A stretch of DNA of 9,148 bases from MESE01 sp036675035. Lineage in GTDB: Bacteria; Pseudomonadota; Gammaproteobacteria; Burkholderiales; Burkholderiaceae_D. A program made the position numbers and the translations under genes. How positions within the stretch are numbered: position 1 is the stretch's first letter; every line of letters begins with the position of its first letter. Location: contig JAKFFO010000044.1 in assembly GCA_036675035.1 (NCBI GenBank), forward strand, positions 1 through 9,148. Reading direction: 5' to 3'. The notes beneath the pieces were generated by a model. It had not been told where the DNA came from. It worked only from the letters and a program-made list of their open reading frames with translations, and did no database searches. Shown here in pieces: positions 1-7,102 of this stretch.

Positions 1-130
1 TACCGAGACCGACGAACAGGCTGAAGCGAGAATGGCTGAAAAAGGCACCGATGCGGCGCGGGTTGCCGTCGAGATGGCGAATCTGGCGATGGCATTGGAC
101 GAACTCGCCGAAGCACCCGACGAAGAATAA
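1..130 (+). CDS. ribH: 6,7-dimethyl-8-ribityllumazine synthase, C-terminal end (partial)
   Basis: This is the last 42 codons of a gene that enters from the left edge; the frame begins at base 2 and stops at TAA 128-130. RibH condenses 5-amino-6-ribitylamino-uracil with 3,4-dihydroxy-2-butanone 4-phosphate, the penultimate step of riboflavin synthesis, in the cytoplasm. The visible tail begins TETDEQAEARMAEKG and continues DAARVAVEMANLAMALDEL. This matches the family's C-terminal 'T..DEQA..R...KG.dAA..A.EM' helix, which follows the phosphate-binding region lying outside the window. A short acidic tail (AEAPDEE) closes it. The neighbour 120 bases downstream is nusB; ribH-nusB is a very common bacterial pair, which supports the call. 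The start and active site cannot be judged here. Confidence 0.9.
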   Translation, partial: TETDEQAEARMAEKGTDAARVAVEMANLAMALDELAEAPDEE

Positions 131-173
131 GGTTGCCCCCGGCGCGATGTGTTCGCGTGCAACTCGACGCTTC

Positions 174-182
174 TGGTAAATT
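174..182 (+). promoter_or_regulatory. candidate extended -10 promoter before nusB
   Basis: The sequence TGGTAAATT fits a TGn extended -10 followed by a 4/6 match to TATAAT. No convincing -35 lies upstream. The same CTGGTAAA core occurs at the ffs promoter (5145-5152), where the position relative to the RNA start is good. That resemblance is the main reason to list it. If real, it would give nusB a start independent of ribH. Confidence 0.3.
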
Positions 183-194
183 TTAATCTTGTTA

Positions 195-220
195 CCGGCT
201 CCGGAATATCAGCGAGCCGG
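195..220 (+). other. inverted repeat in the ribH-nusB spacer
   Basis: CCGGCTC (195-201) and GAGCCGG (214-220) are a perfect 7-bp inverted repeat with a 12-base loop, 30 bases before the nusB ATG. No T-run follows, so it is not a standard terminator. It could be a leader hairpin or an mRNA-stability element. The role is unknown. Confidence 0.4.
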
Positions 221-250
221 CGCTGTGAGTCCCTTCAAGGGATCGAGACC

Positions 251-721
251 ATGACCCAAAAATCCCTGCATGCCAATCCCAGCAAGAATCGTACGCCGCG
301 TCATCGCGCGCGCGAGTTTGCACTCCAAGGCCTGTACCAATGGCTGTTGAACAATGAAGACAGCGGAGCGATCGACGCGCATATCCGTCAGGCGCATGGA
401 TTCGACAAGGCGGATTCCGCGCATTTCGATGCGCTGCTGCATGGCACCATCAAGGAGGCTGCCGCGTTGCGCGAAGAAGTGGCGCCGCTGATCGACCGGC
501 CGATTACGCAACTGTCGCCGGTCGAGCACGTGGCGCTGCTGATCGGTGCTTACGAACTGAAAAATCACCTTGAGATCCCGTACCGGGTGGTGATCAATGA
601 GGCGGTCGAATTGACCAAATCGTTTGGCGGCATCGACGGGCACAAGTATGTGAATGGCGTGCTCGACAAACTTGCGGCCAAGGTGCGCAACGTTGAAGTC
701 GGCGCTTCCAGGGGATCGTGA
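251..721 (+). CDS. nusB: transcription antitermination protein NusB
   Basis: NusB binds boxA RNA together with NusE (ribosomal protein S10) and takes part in antitermination of rRNA operons in the cytoplasm. The 156-residue product is of normal length for this all-helical family. It shows the typical N-terminal RHRAREFALQGLYQWL segment (about residues 17-32), a central PVEHVALLIGAYEL helix, and the C-terminal region PYRVVINEAVELTKSFGG with following KYVNGVLDKLA, which is highly characteristic of NusB. The start at 251 is preferred because AAGGGA (237-242) lies eight bases upstream. The same frame is open back to an ATG at 149, but those residues run through the spacer and look nothing like NusB. 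It lies downstream of ribH and 35 bases before an aminotransferase, probably in the same transcript. Confidence 0.96.
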   Translation: MTQKSLHANPSKNRTPRHRAREFALQGLYQWLLNNEDSGAIDAHIRQAHGFDKADSAHFDALLHGTIKEAAALREEVAPLIDRPITQLSPVEHVALLIGAYELKNHLEIPYRVVINEAVELTKSFGGIDGHKYVNGVLDKLAAKVRNVEVGASRGS

Positions 722-756
722 CCGCCAGCGCGCAGGCGAGCACGCAGATCTGAATC

Positions 757-1932
757 ATGAATCTCCCAAAACTGGCCGCAAGGCTCGATAATATTGCGCC
801 GTTCCATGTAATGGAATTGGCGAAGATGGCCGCAAATCTGGAAAAGCAGGGTCGCAGCATTATCCATATGGGTATCGGCGAGCCCGATTTTACTGCCGCA
901 CCGCCGGTGGTCGAAGCGGCCACCCGCGCGATGGCCGACGGCAAAATGCAATATACGGCGGCCACCGGAATCCCTGCGCTGCGGCAAGCGATTTCCGATC
1001 ATTACCGGCGAGTGTATGGACTGGACATTGCGCCAGCACGGATCGTCATTACCGCAGGTGCGTCGGCTGCGCTGCTGCTGGCATGCGCTGCGCTGGTTGA
1101 AGCGGGAACGGAGGTGCTGATGCCGGATCCGTCGTATCCCTGCAACCGGCATTTTGTCGCTGCGTTCGAGGGCAAGGCGAAAATGATCCCCAGCGGTCCG
1201 GCGCAACGCTTCCAGTTATCCGAAGCGATGGTGCGCGAACATTGGACTGAGGCCACGCGCGGTGTGCTGCTTGCATCGCCATCGAACCCTACCGGCACAT
1301 CGATTGCAGCGGACGAGCTGCAAAAAATCGTTGCAGCGGTCCGGGAAAAGGCAGGCTTTATCGTCGTCGACGAGATCTATCAGGGATTGAGCTATGATGC
1401 CGCGCCGTTTTCTGCGTTGTCACTGGGCGACGACGTCATCGTGATCAACAGTTTTTCGAAGTACTTCAACATGACCGGCTGGCGCCTTGGTTGGCTGGTG
1501 GTGCCTGAAACCCTGCTAGCTCAGATCGAGAAGCTGTCTCAAAACCTGTTTATCTGCGCATCAAGCATTGCCCAGCATGCCGGCGTCGCGTGCTTTTCGC
1601 CGGAATCAATCGCGATCTACGAAGCGCGCAAAGCCGAATTCAAACGCCGCAGGGGCTATATCGTTCCTGCACTGCAAGATCTCGGCTTCAAGGTGCCGGT
1701 CATGCCGGATGGCGCATTTTATGTCTATGCCGATTGCACTGCGGTATCGGACGACGCCGACCGGCTGACTGTCGACATGTTGAATCAGGCCGGTGTGGTG
1801 CTGGTGCCTGGCCTTGATTTCGGTACGCATGCATCGCATCAGTATATTCGCGTGTCGTACGCAACATCGATGGAGAATTTGCATGAAGCAGTGCGGCGGC
1901 TGCGAGCATTTTTCGCGACGCGGGCGGCGTGA
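757..1932 (+). CDS. PLP-dependent class I/II aminotransferase (AspC/AlaT-like)
   Basis: This 391-residue product is a fold-type I aminotransferase that would move an amino group between an amino acid and a 2-oxo acid in the cytoplasm using pyridoxal phosphate. Visible landmarks are GIGEPDF near residue 40, SPSNPTGT with the PLP-contacting Asn177, VVDEIYQGL with Asp205 and Tyr208, the Schiff-base lysine Lys235 in NSFSKYFNMTGWRLGW, and the carboxylate-binding Arg365 in YIRVSY. All key residues are present and the length is normal. The substrate cannot be assigned from sequence alone; aspartate, alanine or aromatic amino acids are all possible. The ATG at 757 has no good Shine-Dalgarno sequence, but the protein begins as family members do. 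It follows nusB by 35 bases and ends just before a strong terminator, so it is probably the last gene of the ribH-nusB transcript. Confidence 0.93.
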   Translation: MNLPKLAARLDNIAPFHVMELAKMAANLEKQGRSIIHMGIGEPDFTAAPPVVEAATRAMADGKMQYTAATGIPALRQAISDHYRRVYGLDIAPARIVITAGASAALLLACAALVEAGTEVLMPDPSYPCNRHFVAAFEGKAKMIPSGPAQRFQLSEAMVREHWTEATRGVLLASPSNPTGTSIAADELQKIVAAVREKAGFIVVDEIYQGLSYDAAPFSALSLGDDVIVINSFSKYFNMTGWRLGWLVVPETLLAQIEKLSQNLFICASSIAQHAGVACFSPESIAIYEARKAEFKRRRGYIVPALQDLGFKVPVMPDGAFYVYADCTAVSDDADRLTVDMLNQAGVVLVPGLDFGTHASHQYIRVSYATSMENLHEAVRRLRAFFATRAA

Positions 1933-1962
1933 CGCATTTCCTCGTTTTCCGAATTGGATAAC

Positions 1963-1990
1963 AAAAAAGGAGCCGATCGGCTCCTTTTTT
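1963..1990. terminator. bidirectional rho-independent terminator
   Basis: The 28 bases are a perfect palindrome: six A, GGAGCC, the centre GATC, GGCTCC, six T. The hairpin has a GC-rich 6-bp stem with a T-run on its 3' side when read on either strand. It lies 31 bases after the aminotransferase stop and 55 bases beyond the stop of the convergent transglycosylase gene, so it can end both transcripts. Confidence 0.93.
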
Positions 1991-2044
1991 GCTCCAGTCA
2001 CTGCCGCGATTACAGAACCGGCCGCGAACTGATCGTCTCAACGA

Positions 2045-2989
2045 TCACACAGGCGTTTCATCAGACGTCGGCTCCGCTTGCGTCAGCGCGCTGGGCTTTT
2101 CCGCAGCGATGGCATTATCAATTTTTTTCGGTGCGGCCCGGCTGGCAACGGTGCTGTATATGGATACTCGCTTGCCTGCGGCGACATTCTTCAGGCGGCT
2201 GTATTCAGCCAGAACCTTTGCACCGTAACCAAAGTCGGTCTCAAGATTTGCGGCACCTACATACATTTTCAAGCCGGCTTCTACGGACCCGCCGCGCCGG
2301 ACATATTCCTTGAGGATTTGCGCGCCCACCTGAATGTTTGCGACCGGATTCAAGGCCGCCTGTACACCGCCCAGCTTCTGGAATTTTTCGTGATGCACTT
2401 TCGACATTACCTGCATCAAGCCCTGCGCGCCCACCGGGCTCTCCGCGAATGGATTGAATCTCGATTCGATCGCCATGACGGACAGGATCAGCAGCGGGTC
2501 CAGCTTGAGCTGATGCGCGTTCAGATAGGCTGCGGAAACCAGCATGTTGGTAGCGTCCTGGGCCACCCGATAGCGCCTGGACAGCCATTTGGTGACTCTG
2601 TCCTGCTCGGCGCTCGTGCCGATGATCTGGAGTCCGTTGTCGTCCAGCCGGGATGCGGCCGACGCTGGGGCCGGAGCCGTTACGGGCGCTGCGGCGACAG
2701 TCTTTTCGGGCGCCGCCATCAGGTTTGCCAATTGAGACTTGGTAGCCAGCGCCTGCTGCACCGGGTCCGTCGCGAATGGAGAGAGCGCTTTAATATGGTC
2801 GATCGTATCGGGTTTGACGAACATGAACCCGAGCACGCAAATGGCAACAATTCCTGTCGTCATCACTGCGTGGCGCATGATGGTTCTGAATCCGATTGCC
2901 GCATTTCGCGTAATGACCGCCAGTTTGGAAAACTGACCCGCACTTTGTCCTGCCGAGTCGGGCACTGCGCTGATGAATCGATTATTCAT
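2045..2989 (-). CDS. membrane-anchored lytic transglycosylase (SLT domain)
   Basis: This enzyme would cleave the MurNAc-GlcNAc bond of peptidoglycan with formation of 1,6-anhydro-MurNAc in the periplasm. The 314-residue product has a short cytoplasmic head, one hydrophobic segment at about residues 41-58 (signal anchor), an Ala/Pro-rich linker (about 92-113), and a Slt-type lysozyme-like domain (about 145-270). The domain carries the catalytic glutamate Glu175 in VMAIESRFNPFAES and the family motif GAQGLMQVM after it. A further conserved-looking segment, LNPVANIQVGAQIL, precedes the helix ending KMYVGAAN; the usual 'YN.G' is read here as YVGAAN. The start at 2989 is chosen because AGGAG lies five bases upstream; an in-frame ATG at 3028 would add 13 unlikely residues. 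The gene is monocistronic as seen here, convergent with the aminotransferase and divergent from ubiD. Confidence 0.88.
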   Translation of the reverse strand: MNNRFISAVPDSAGQSAGQFSKLAVITRNAAIGFRTIMRHAVMTTGIVAICVLGFMFVKPDTIDHIKALSPFATDPVQQALATKSQLANLMAAPEKTVAAAPVTAPAPASAASRLDDNGLQIIGTSAEQDRVTKWLSRRYRVAQDATNMLVSAAYLNAHQLKLDPLLILSVMAIESRFNPFAESPVGAQGLMQVMSKVHHEKFQKLGGVQAALNPVANIQVGAQILKEYVRRGGSVEAGLKMYVGAANLETDFGYGAKVLAEYSRLKNVAAGKRVSIYSTVASRAAPKKIDNAIAAEKPSALTQAEPTSDETPV

Positions 2990-3076
2990 TTGAACTCCTG
3001 AGCTATCGCGGCACAAGCAAACACCCAATAATGACGAACTTCATTAGATGCTTGTTCATACCGTGAACCAGAATAT

Positions 3077-3108
3077 CGTCTGTCGCTGTGAGAAACCTGC
3101 GACAGACG
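3077..3108. other. 10-bp perfect inverted repeat in the transglycosylase leader
   Basis: CGTCTGTCGC (3077-3086) and GCGACAGACG (3099-3108) pair perfectly around a 12-base loop. The repeat lies 88 bases upstream of the transglycosylase start codon. No T-run follows on either strand, so it is not an ordinary terminator. It may be a leader hairpin or a binding site for a dimeric regulator. Confidence 0.55.
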
Positions 3109-3339
3109 CCGGAGTTGCCTGTTGCTGACTGCATCCGATATCGAAAGGCGGCAACAAACAACTTTTTCGGGGAGAAGGCGAACGCCTTTTGAAAACAATC
3201 CTTACAATGTCGTGTGGAGCCCCGGCTCCGTATGCTGATTCGGTATTACGCCGTGTATTTCATGTTTGACAACAGGCGTCCTCTTCAAGTTGCGCGAATT
3301 GTAGGAGGCTGTTTATATCGAGTCAATACTAATAAAACG

Positions 3340-3368
3340 TTAATCAATAACTTATATGTCTATAGAAT
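3340..3368 (+). promoter_or_regulatory. candidate sigma-70 promoter for ubiD
   Basis: TAGAAT (3363-3368) is a 5/6 match to the -10 consensus. A weak -35, TTAATC (3340-3345), lies 17 bases before it in AT-rich DNA. It would give a leader of about 85 bases before the ubiD ATG. Other placements are possible in this AT-rich stretch, so the exact position is uncertain. Confidence 0.3.
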
Positions 3369-3415
3369 AACGTTGCGCTGCAACATATTTTAATGAAATC
3401 AAGTACTTGCCATGA

Positions 3416-3427
3416 TTGCTTAAGCAA
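3416..3427. other. 12-bp perfect palindrome upstream of ubiD
   Basis: TTGCTTAAGCAA is fully self-complementary and ends 31 bases before the ubiD start. It could be an operator half-site pair. No known regulator is recognised from it. Confidence 0.35.
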
Positions 3428-3458
3428 GCCTTTCCAGAGTTGAAAAATATCAAAAAGA

Positions 3459-5003
3459 ATGAAATATACCGACCTGCGCGATTTTATTAACAAACTGGAA
3501 ACATTGGGCGAACTCAAGCATGTGGCGCCGCCTGTTTCACCTTATCTGGAAATGACTGAAATATGCGACCGCACGCTGCGTAACAGCGGACCGGCGCTGC
3601 TGTTCGATCAGCCGACCGGTCACACCATTCCGGTGCTCGGCAACCTGTTCGGCACGCCGCGCAGGGTAGCGCTCGGAATGGGCGCGGAGGATGTGAGCGA
3701 ACTGCGCAAGATCGGCCATCTGCTTGCAATGCTGAAGGAGCCCGAGCCGCCCAAGGGTATCAAGGACGTGATGGGACTCGGATCCCTGGTCAAGTCGCTG
3801 TGGGACATGGCGCCGAAGGAGCTGCGTTCAGCGCATTGCCAGGATATTGTCTGGGAAGGCAATGATGTCGATCTGGGCAAATTGCCGATCCAGCATTGCT
3901 GGCCGGGCGACATCGCGCCGCTTGTTACCTGGGGCCTGGTGATTACCAAAGGTCCGCACAAGAAACGCCAGAACCTCGGGATCTATCGTCAGCAAGTGAT
4001 CGGGCCGAACAAGGTGATCATGCGCTGGCTGGCGCAGCGGGGCGGGGCACTGGATTTCCGCGAGCATTGCATCGCGAACCCGGGGCAGCCGTATCCGATC
4101 GCGGTTGCGCTCGGCGCCGATCCCGCGACTATATTAGGTGCGGTAACGCCGGTGCCCGATAGCTTGTCTGAATACCAGTTCGCCGGTCTGCTGCGCGGCA
4201 GCCGTACTGAACTGGTCAAGGCAATCGGCAGCGAACTGCGGGTTCCGGCGTCGGCGGAGATTGTGCTGGAAGGGCATATTTATCCCGACGATTCGCACCG
4301 GGCCCGCGGTGACCATGCATCCGCCGGACATGGCAACGGCAATGTGCCGCGTCGTCCGGACAACGGCTACGAAATGGCGCTGGAAGGACCGTTTGGCGAC
4401 CATACCGGCTATTACAATGAGCAGGACTGGTTCCCGGTATTCACGATTGACCGCATTACGATGCGCCGGGACCCGATTTATCATTCGACCTATACCGGCA
4501 AGCCACCTGATGAACCGGCAGTGCTCGGCGTCGCCTTGAATGAAGTGTTCATTCCGCTGCTGCAAAAGCAGTTTCCGGAAATCCTGGATTTTTACCTGCC
4601 GCCCGAGGGCTGCAGTTACCGGATGGCGGTAGTGCAAATGAAAAAGGCCTATCCGGGCCATGCGAAGCGCGTGATGTTCGGCGTCTGGAGTTTTTTGCGC
4701 CAGTTCATGTATACCAAGTTCATCGTGGTGGTCGATGAAGACGTCAATATCCGCGACTGGAAAGAAGTAATTTGGGCGATTACCACCCGCGTCGATCCCT
4801 TGCGCGACACGACCATGATCGACAACACGCCGATCGACTACCTGGATTTTGCATCGCCTGTCAGCGGATTGGGCAGCAAGATGGGCATCGATGCGACCAA
4901 TAAATGGACCGGCGAAACCAGCCGGGAATGGGGCAGGACGATCGCGATGACCGACGACGTGAAAGCGAAAGTCGACCGGATCTGGCAGCAGCTTGGAATT
5001 TGA
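3459..5003 (+). CDS. ubiD: 4-hydroxy-3-polyprenylbenzoate decarboxylase UbiD
   Basis: UbiD removes the carboxyl group from 4-hydroxy-3-polyprenylbenzoate in ubiquinone synthesis. It uses prenylated FMN supplied by UbiX and acts in the cytoplasm near the membrane. The 514-residue product starts MKYTDLRDFI and has the family segments NLGIYRQQVIG (Asn172, Arg177), SAEIVLEGHI (Glu267, Glu271, in the region holding the catalytic glutamates), EGPFGDHTGYYNEQDWFPVF, and KQFPEILDFYLPPEGCSYRM. The near-invariant SPVSGLGSKMGIDATNKW is close to the C-terminus. It is somewhat longer than the roughly 497-residue E. coli protein as I recall it, mainly through a polar Gly/His/Asn-rich loop at about residues 277-304. 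The start is preceded only by A-rich sequence (AAAAAG), a weak ribosome site. No ubiX is in the window, and the gene appears monocistronic. Confidence 0.96.
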   Translation: MKYTDLRDFINKLETLGELKHVAPPVSPYLEMTEICDRTLRNSGPALLFDQPTGHTIPVLGNLFGTPRRVALGMGAEDVSELRKIGHLLAMLKEPEPPKGIKDVMGLGSLVKSLWDMAPKELRSAHCQDIVWEGNDVDLGKLPIQHCWPGDIAPLVTWGLVITKGPHKKRQNLGIYRQQVIGPNKVIMRWLAQRGGALDFREHCIANPGQPYPIAVALGADPATILGAVTPVPDSLSEYQFAGLLRGSRTELVKAIGSELRVPASAEIVLEGHIYPDDSHRARGDHASAGHGNGNVPRRPDNGYEMALEGPFGDHTGYYNEQDWFPVFTIDRITMRRDPIYHSTYTGKPPDEPAVLGVALNEVFIPLLQKQFPEILDFYLPPEGCSYRMAVVQMKKAYPGHAKRVMFGVWSFLRQFMYTKFIVVVDEDVNIRDWKEVIWAITTRVDPLRDTTMIDNTPIDYLDFASPVSGLGSKMGIDATNKWTGETSREWGRTIAMTDDVKAKVDRIWQQLGI

Positions 5004-5145
5004 CGGATTTGCGTTTTGTCAAAAAAGATAACGCGGCAGCGGGTCGTGTTTGCTTGGGATAATGAATTGGCCCTTATACAAGACGCGCAAAGAGTGCAAA
5101 GAGCGACCAAGGAATGAATTTCCGCAGCGCTCGTGAGTGCTTTGC

Positions 5146-5154
5146 TGGTAAAAT
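5146..5154 (+). promoter_or_regulatory. extended -10 promoter of ffs
   Basis: TGGTAAAAT contains a TGn extension and a 5/6 match to TATAAT. It ends seven bases before 5162, where the paired 5' end of the SRP RNA begins, so the spacing fits a direct start. No clear -35 is present, which is usual for extended -10 promoters. Confidence 0.65.
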
Positions 5155-5161
5155 TCCGATT

Positions 5162-5257
5162 GGCGGGCCCCTGCGCATTGTGGCATGGTCAATCTGGTCA
5201 GGTCGGGAACGAAGCAGCCACAGCCATTTCCCATAAGTGCCGTAGACAAGGCTCGCC
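5162..5257 (+). ncRNA. ffs: 4.5S-type signal recognition particle RNA
   Basis: This is the RNA of the bacterial signal recognition particle. It binds Ffh and guides inner-membrane protein targeting together with FtsY. The apical domain is unmistakable: GGTCAGGTCGGGAACGAAGC (5196-5215), then AGCC, containing the GGAA-type tetraloop and the symmetric internal loop that the Ffh M domain binds. The ends pair: GGCGGGCC (5162-5169) with GGCTCGCC (5250-5257), with one G-U pair, giving a single long hairpin of about 96 bases, close to the usual length. A promoter lies just upstream and a T-rich run just downstream. In many bacteria ffs sits near dnaX; here aidB, on the other strand, lies between them. 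Exact ends may differ by a few bases. Confidence 0.95.
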
Positions 5258-5269
5258 TCTTCTTTTTTT
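5250..5269 (+). terminator. termination region of ffs
   Basis: The 3' arm of the SRP RNA stem (5250-5257) is followed by TCTTCTTTTTTT (5258-5269). The RNA's own GC-rich basal stem plus this U-rich run can act as an intrinsic terminator. It also keeps ffs transcription from running into the convergent aidB. Confidence 0.55.
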
Positions 5270-5327
5270 GCAACGCATCGTTGGGTTCGAACTGCCCTGT
5301 ACCGCAGCGAACATAAACGAAATCTTC

Positions 5328-6971
5328 CTAAATCGGCCACGCCCGTTCCAGAATCCTTCCCTGTTCTGCCGAAGCTGCCAACGTGCCGTACACGCGCCCG
5401 CATTCGGCATCAATACGGCTGTTAATGAATGCGTCGGAAACCGCGGCCGGCGCATGTTGCAGCATCAGGCTGCCCTGTACCGCGATGACCAGCCGTTGCA
5501 CGAAGCGGCGCGCCAGCATTTCGCGTTGCTCGGGCGGCGTCGCCAGGTCATTGCGCAAGGCAGTCAGCAGGCCTTTCAGCCCGGCATGCGCCGCTGCGGT
5601 ACTGTCCAGTTCATCCAGCAACAGTAAAAATCCTTCCGCTTCCCGTTCGATCGCACGTAGTACGTCCAGGCACATCACATTGCCGGAACCCTCCCAGATC
5701 GAATTGACAGGCGCTTCGCGATACATGCGCGCCATCGGTGCGTTCTCGACGTAACCGTTGCCGCCCCATACCTCCATGCATTCGCCGGTAAATTCGAGCG
5801 CCCGCTTGCAGATCCAGAATTTGGCCGCCGGCGTAACGATGCGCCGCCATGCACGTTGCAATGGATCGTTCGGCGTCTCGAAGGCGCGCGCCAATCGCAG
5901 CATCAAAAGAGTTGCCGCTTCGCTTTCCAGTGCGAGATCCGACAGCACATTGCGCATCAGCGGCTGTTCGGCGAGTTTTCGACCGAATGCGGTACGGTGC
6001 CTGGCGTGATGCGCCGCCTGCACGAACGCCTGGCGCATCAATCCGGCGCTGCCGATCACGCAATCCAGCCGGGTATGGTTGGCCATCTCGATAATGGTCG
6101 GAATGCCTCTGCCTTCTTCGCCGACCATGACGCCGTAAGCATCCTGGAATTCGACTTCGCTGCTGGAGTTCGACCGATTGCCGAGTTTGTCTTTCAGGCG
6201 CTGTACCAGAACAGCATTCTTGCTGCCGTCCGGGCGCCAGCGCGGAACGAAAAAACAGGACAGGCCTGAATCGGTGCGCGCCAGGACCAGATGGGCATCG
6301 CACATAGGCGCCGAGAAAAACCATTTATGTCCGGTCAGCAGATATGCAGCGCCGCGGCCTTCGCCGTTTGCCGGGTGCGCGGTCGTGGAGTTGCTGCGCA
6401 CATCCGAGCCGCCTTGCTTCTCCGTCATGCCCATCCCGATCAGGATCGAGCGTTTCCGGGCAATCGGCACATCGCGCGGGTCGTGTTCGAACGAGAACAG
6501 TTTAGATTGCAGTTCTGCAAACAGTTTCGGTTCATTCGCCAGCACCGGGATCGATGCAAACGTCATTGTGGTCGGGCACAACGAGCCTGCTTCAATCTGC
6601 GCTTGCATGAAATAACCCGCGGCTCGTGCAACATGCGCGCCCGGTTTCGGTTGCATCCATGGCAACGCGTGCAAACCTTCCTTGCGCAACAGGCGCAACA
6701 GTTCATGCCAGCTCGGATGAAATTCGACCGAATCGATGCGGTTGCCGAAGCGGTCATGGGTATTGAATACCGGCAAATGGCGGTTGGCCAGATCCCCCAG
6801 GTGCAACACTTCGGCAGTACCCAGCTCGGCGCCAAACCGTGCCAGCTGTTCCTGATGCCAGCCAGCCTGCTCACGCCGGACACCATCTACCAGCGCGGTA
6901 TCAGTCGTGAAAATATTGTAGTCGCCGAGCTCCGGAACCTGATTGGAAACTTCGTGTGTCGGCCATTGCAT
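5328..6971 (-). CDS. aidB: AidB-type acyl-CoA dehydrogenase family protein
   Basis: The 547-residue product is a flavoprotein of the acyl-CoA dehydrogenase superfamily and closely follows E. coli AidB (about 541 residues), a protein of the adaptive response to DNA alkylation whose true substrate is unclear. Matching segments include the start MQWPTHEVSNQVPEL, EAGSLCPTTMTFA, GMGMTEKQGGSDVRSN (FAD-binding region), GHKWFFSAPMCDAHLVLA, RLKDKLGNRSNSSSEVEFQD, TPAAKFWICKRALEF, and NSIWEGSGNVMCLDVLR with Glu427 at the usual catalytic glutamate site. The C-terminal 100 or so residues, which bind DNA in E. coli AidB, are present but less alike. The start at 6971 is chosen because AAGGA lies eight bases upstream; an ATG 36 bases further up is less likely. 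No Ada-box-like sequence was recognised upstream, so regulation by Ada is not supported here. Confidence 0.92.
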   Translation of the reverse strand: MQWPTHEVSNQVPELGDYNIFTTDTALVDGVRREQAGWHQEQLARFGAELGTAEVLHLGDLANRHLPVFNTHDRFGNRIDSVEFHPSWHELLRLLRKEGLHALPWMQPKPGAHVARAAGYFMQAQIEAGSLCPTTMTFASIPVLANEPKLFAELQSKLFSFEHDPRDVPIARKRSILIGMGMTEKQGGSDVRSNSTTAHPANGEGRGAAYLLTGHKWFFSAPMCDAHLVLARTDSGLSCFFVPRWRPDGSKNAVLVQRLKDKLGNRSNSSSEVEFQDAYGVMVGEEGRGIPTIIEMANHTRLDCVIGSAGLMRQAFVQAAHHARHRTAFGRKLAEQPLMRNVLSDLALESEAATLLMLRLARAFETPNDPLQRAWRRIVTPAAKFWICKRALEFTGECMEVWGGNGYVENAPMARMYREAPVNSIWEGSGNVMCLDVLRAIEREAEGFLLLLDELDSTAAAHAGLKGLLTALRNDLATPPEQREMLARRFVQRLVIAVQGSLMLQHAPAAVSDAFINSRIDAECGRVYGTLAASAEQGRILERAWPI

Positions 6972-7102
6972 AATATGAATCCTTGTCTGAATCAATCCGG
7001 AACTCAAGCTGGAAACAGGGCGTCTCCATGAGAACAGGTTGTAGTCTATAACTTACCGCAGGTCAGGTAAAATGCGGTTTAATCCTAGTGCATCCAAAAC
7101 CT
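6972..7102. promoter_or_regulatory. divergent aidB/dnaX promoter region
   Basis: The 131 bases between the two start codons must hold promoters for both strands. On the plus strand TAAAAT (7068-7073) is a possible -10 for dnaX, with a start point about 20-25 bases before its ATG, though no good -35 is seen. Two short overlapping dyads surround it: TTACC (7053-7057)/GGTAA (7066-7070), and CCGCA (7056-7060)/TGCGG (7073-7077). These may be chance or an operator. No convincing minus-strand promoter was found. dnaX has no clear Shine-Dalgarno sequence. Confidence 0.4.

Larger units (their letters stand above)
2990..3458. other. gene-free divergent region between transglycosylase and ubiD
   Basis: These 469 bases hold no open frame with recognisable coding character. 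The left part (about 2990-3230) has mixed composition and several short inverted repeats: a 10-bp stem at 3077-3108, a 6-bp repeat AAGGCG/CGCCTT at 3175-3188, and a 6-bp repeat GGAGCC/GGCTCC at 3216-3229. The right part (about 3310-3458) is clearly AT-rich, unlike the coding DNA on either side, as expected of a promoter region for ubiD. A perfect TTGACA occurs at 3266-3271, but no -10 is seen at the right distance. The region is long for this compact neighbourhood, so a small RNA is possible but not shown. Confidence 0.6.

Noticed and set aside
565..1206. Minus-strand open frame of 213 codons across nusB and the aminotransferase
   Set aside because: It crosses the boundary of two convincing plus-strand genes, is Arg/His-rich antisense sequence, and has no known motif.
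2078..3001. Open frame of 307 codons on the plus strand opposite the transglycosylase gene
   Set aside because: It mirrors the minus-strand gene, has no recognisable domain and no ribosome site, and is rich in residues expected from antisense reading. The minus frame has a clear SLT domain.
3175..3229. Two short inverted repeats (3175-3188 and 3216-3229) as possible terminators
   Set aside because: Stems are 6 bp with only two unpaired bases between arms and no proper T-run, and no gene on the plus strand ends there.
5012..5034. GCGTT/AACGC inverted repeat after ubiD as a terminator
   Set aside because: It is a weak 5-bp stem with a large loop and no T-run after it.
5087..5103. Tandem repeat of GCAAAGAG upstream of ffs
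   Set aside because: There are only two 8-base copies one base apart; it is too short to support a repeat element or a binding site.
5133..5627. Plus-strand open frame of 164 codons covering ffs and the end of aidB
   Set aside because: It overlaps the SRP RNA gene completely and then runs antisense to aidB; it is not a protein gene.
6291..7031. Open frame of 246 codons on the plus strand opposite aidB
   Set aside because: It is the antisense shadow of a clear AidB protein, with no family features of its own.
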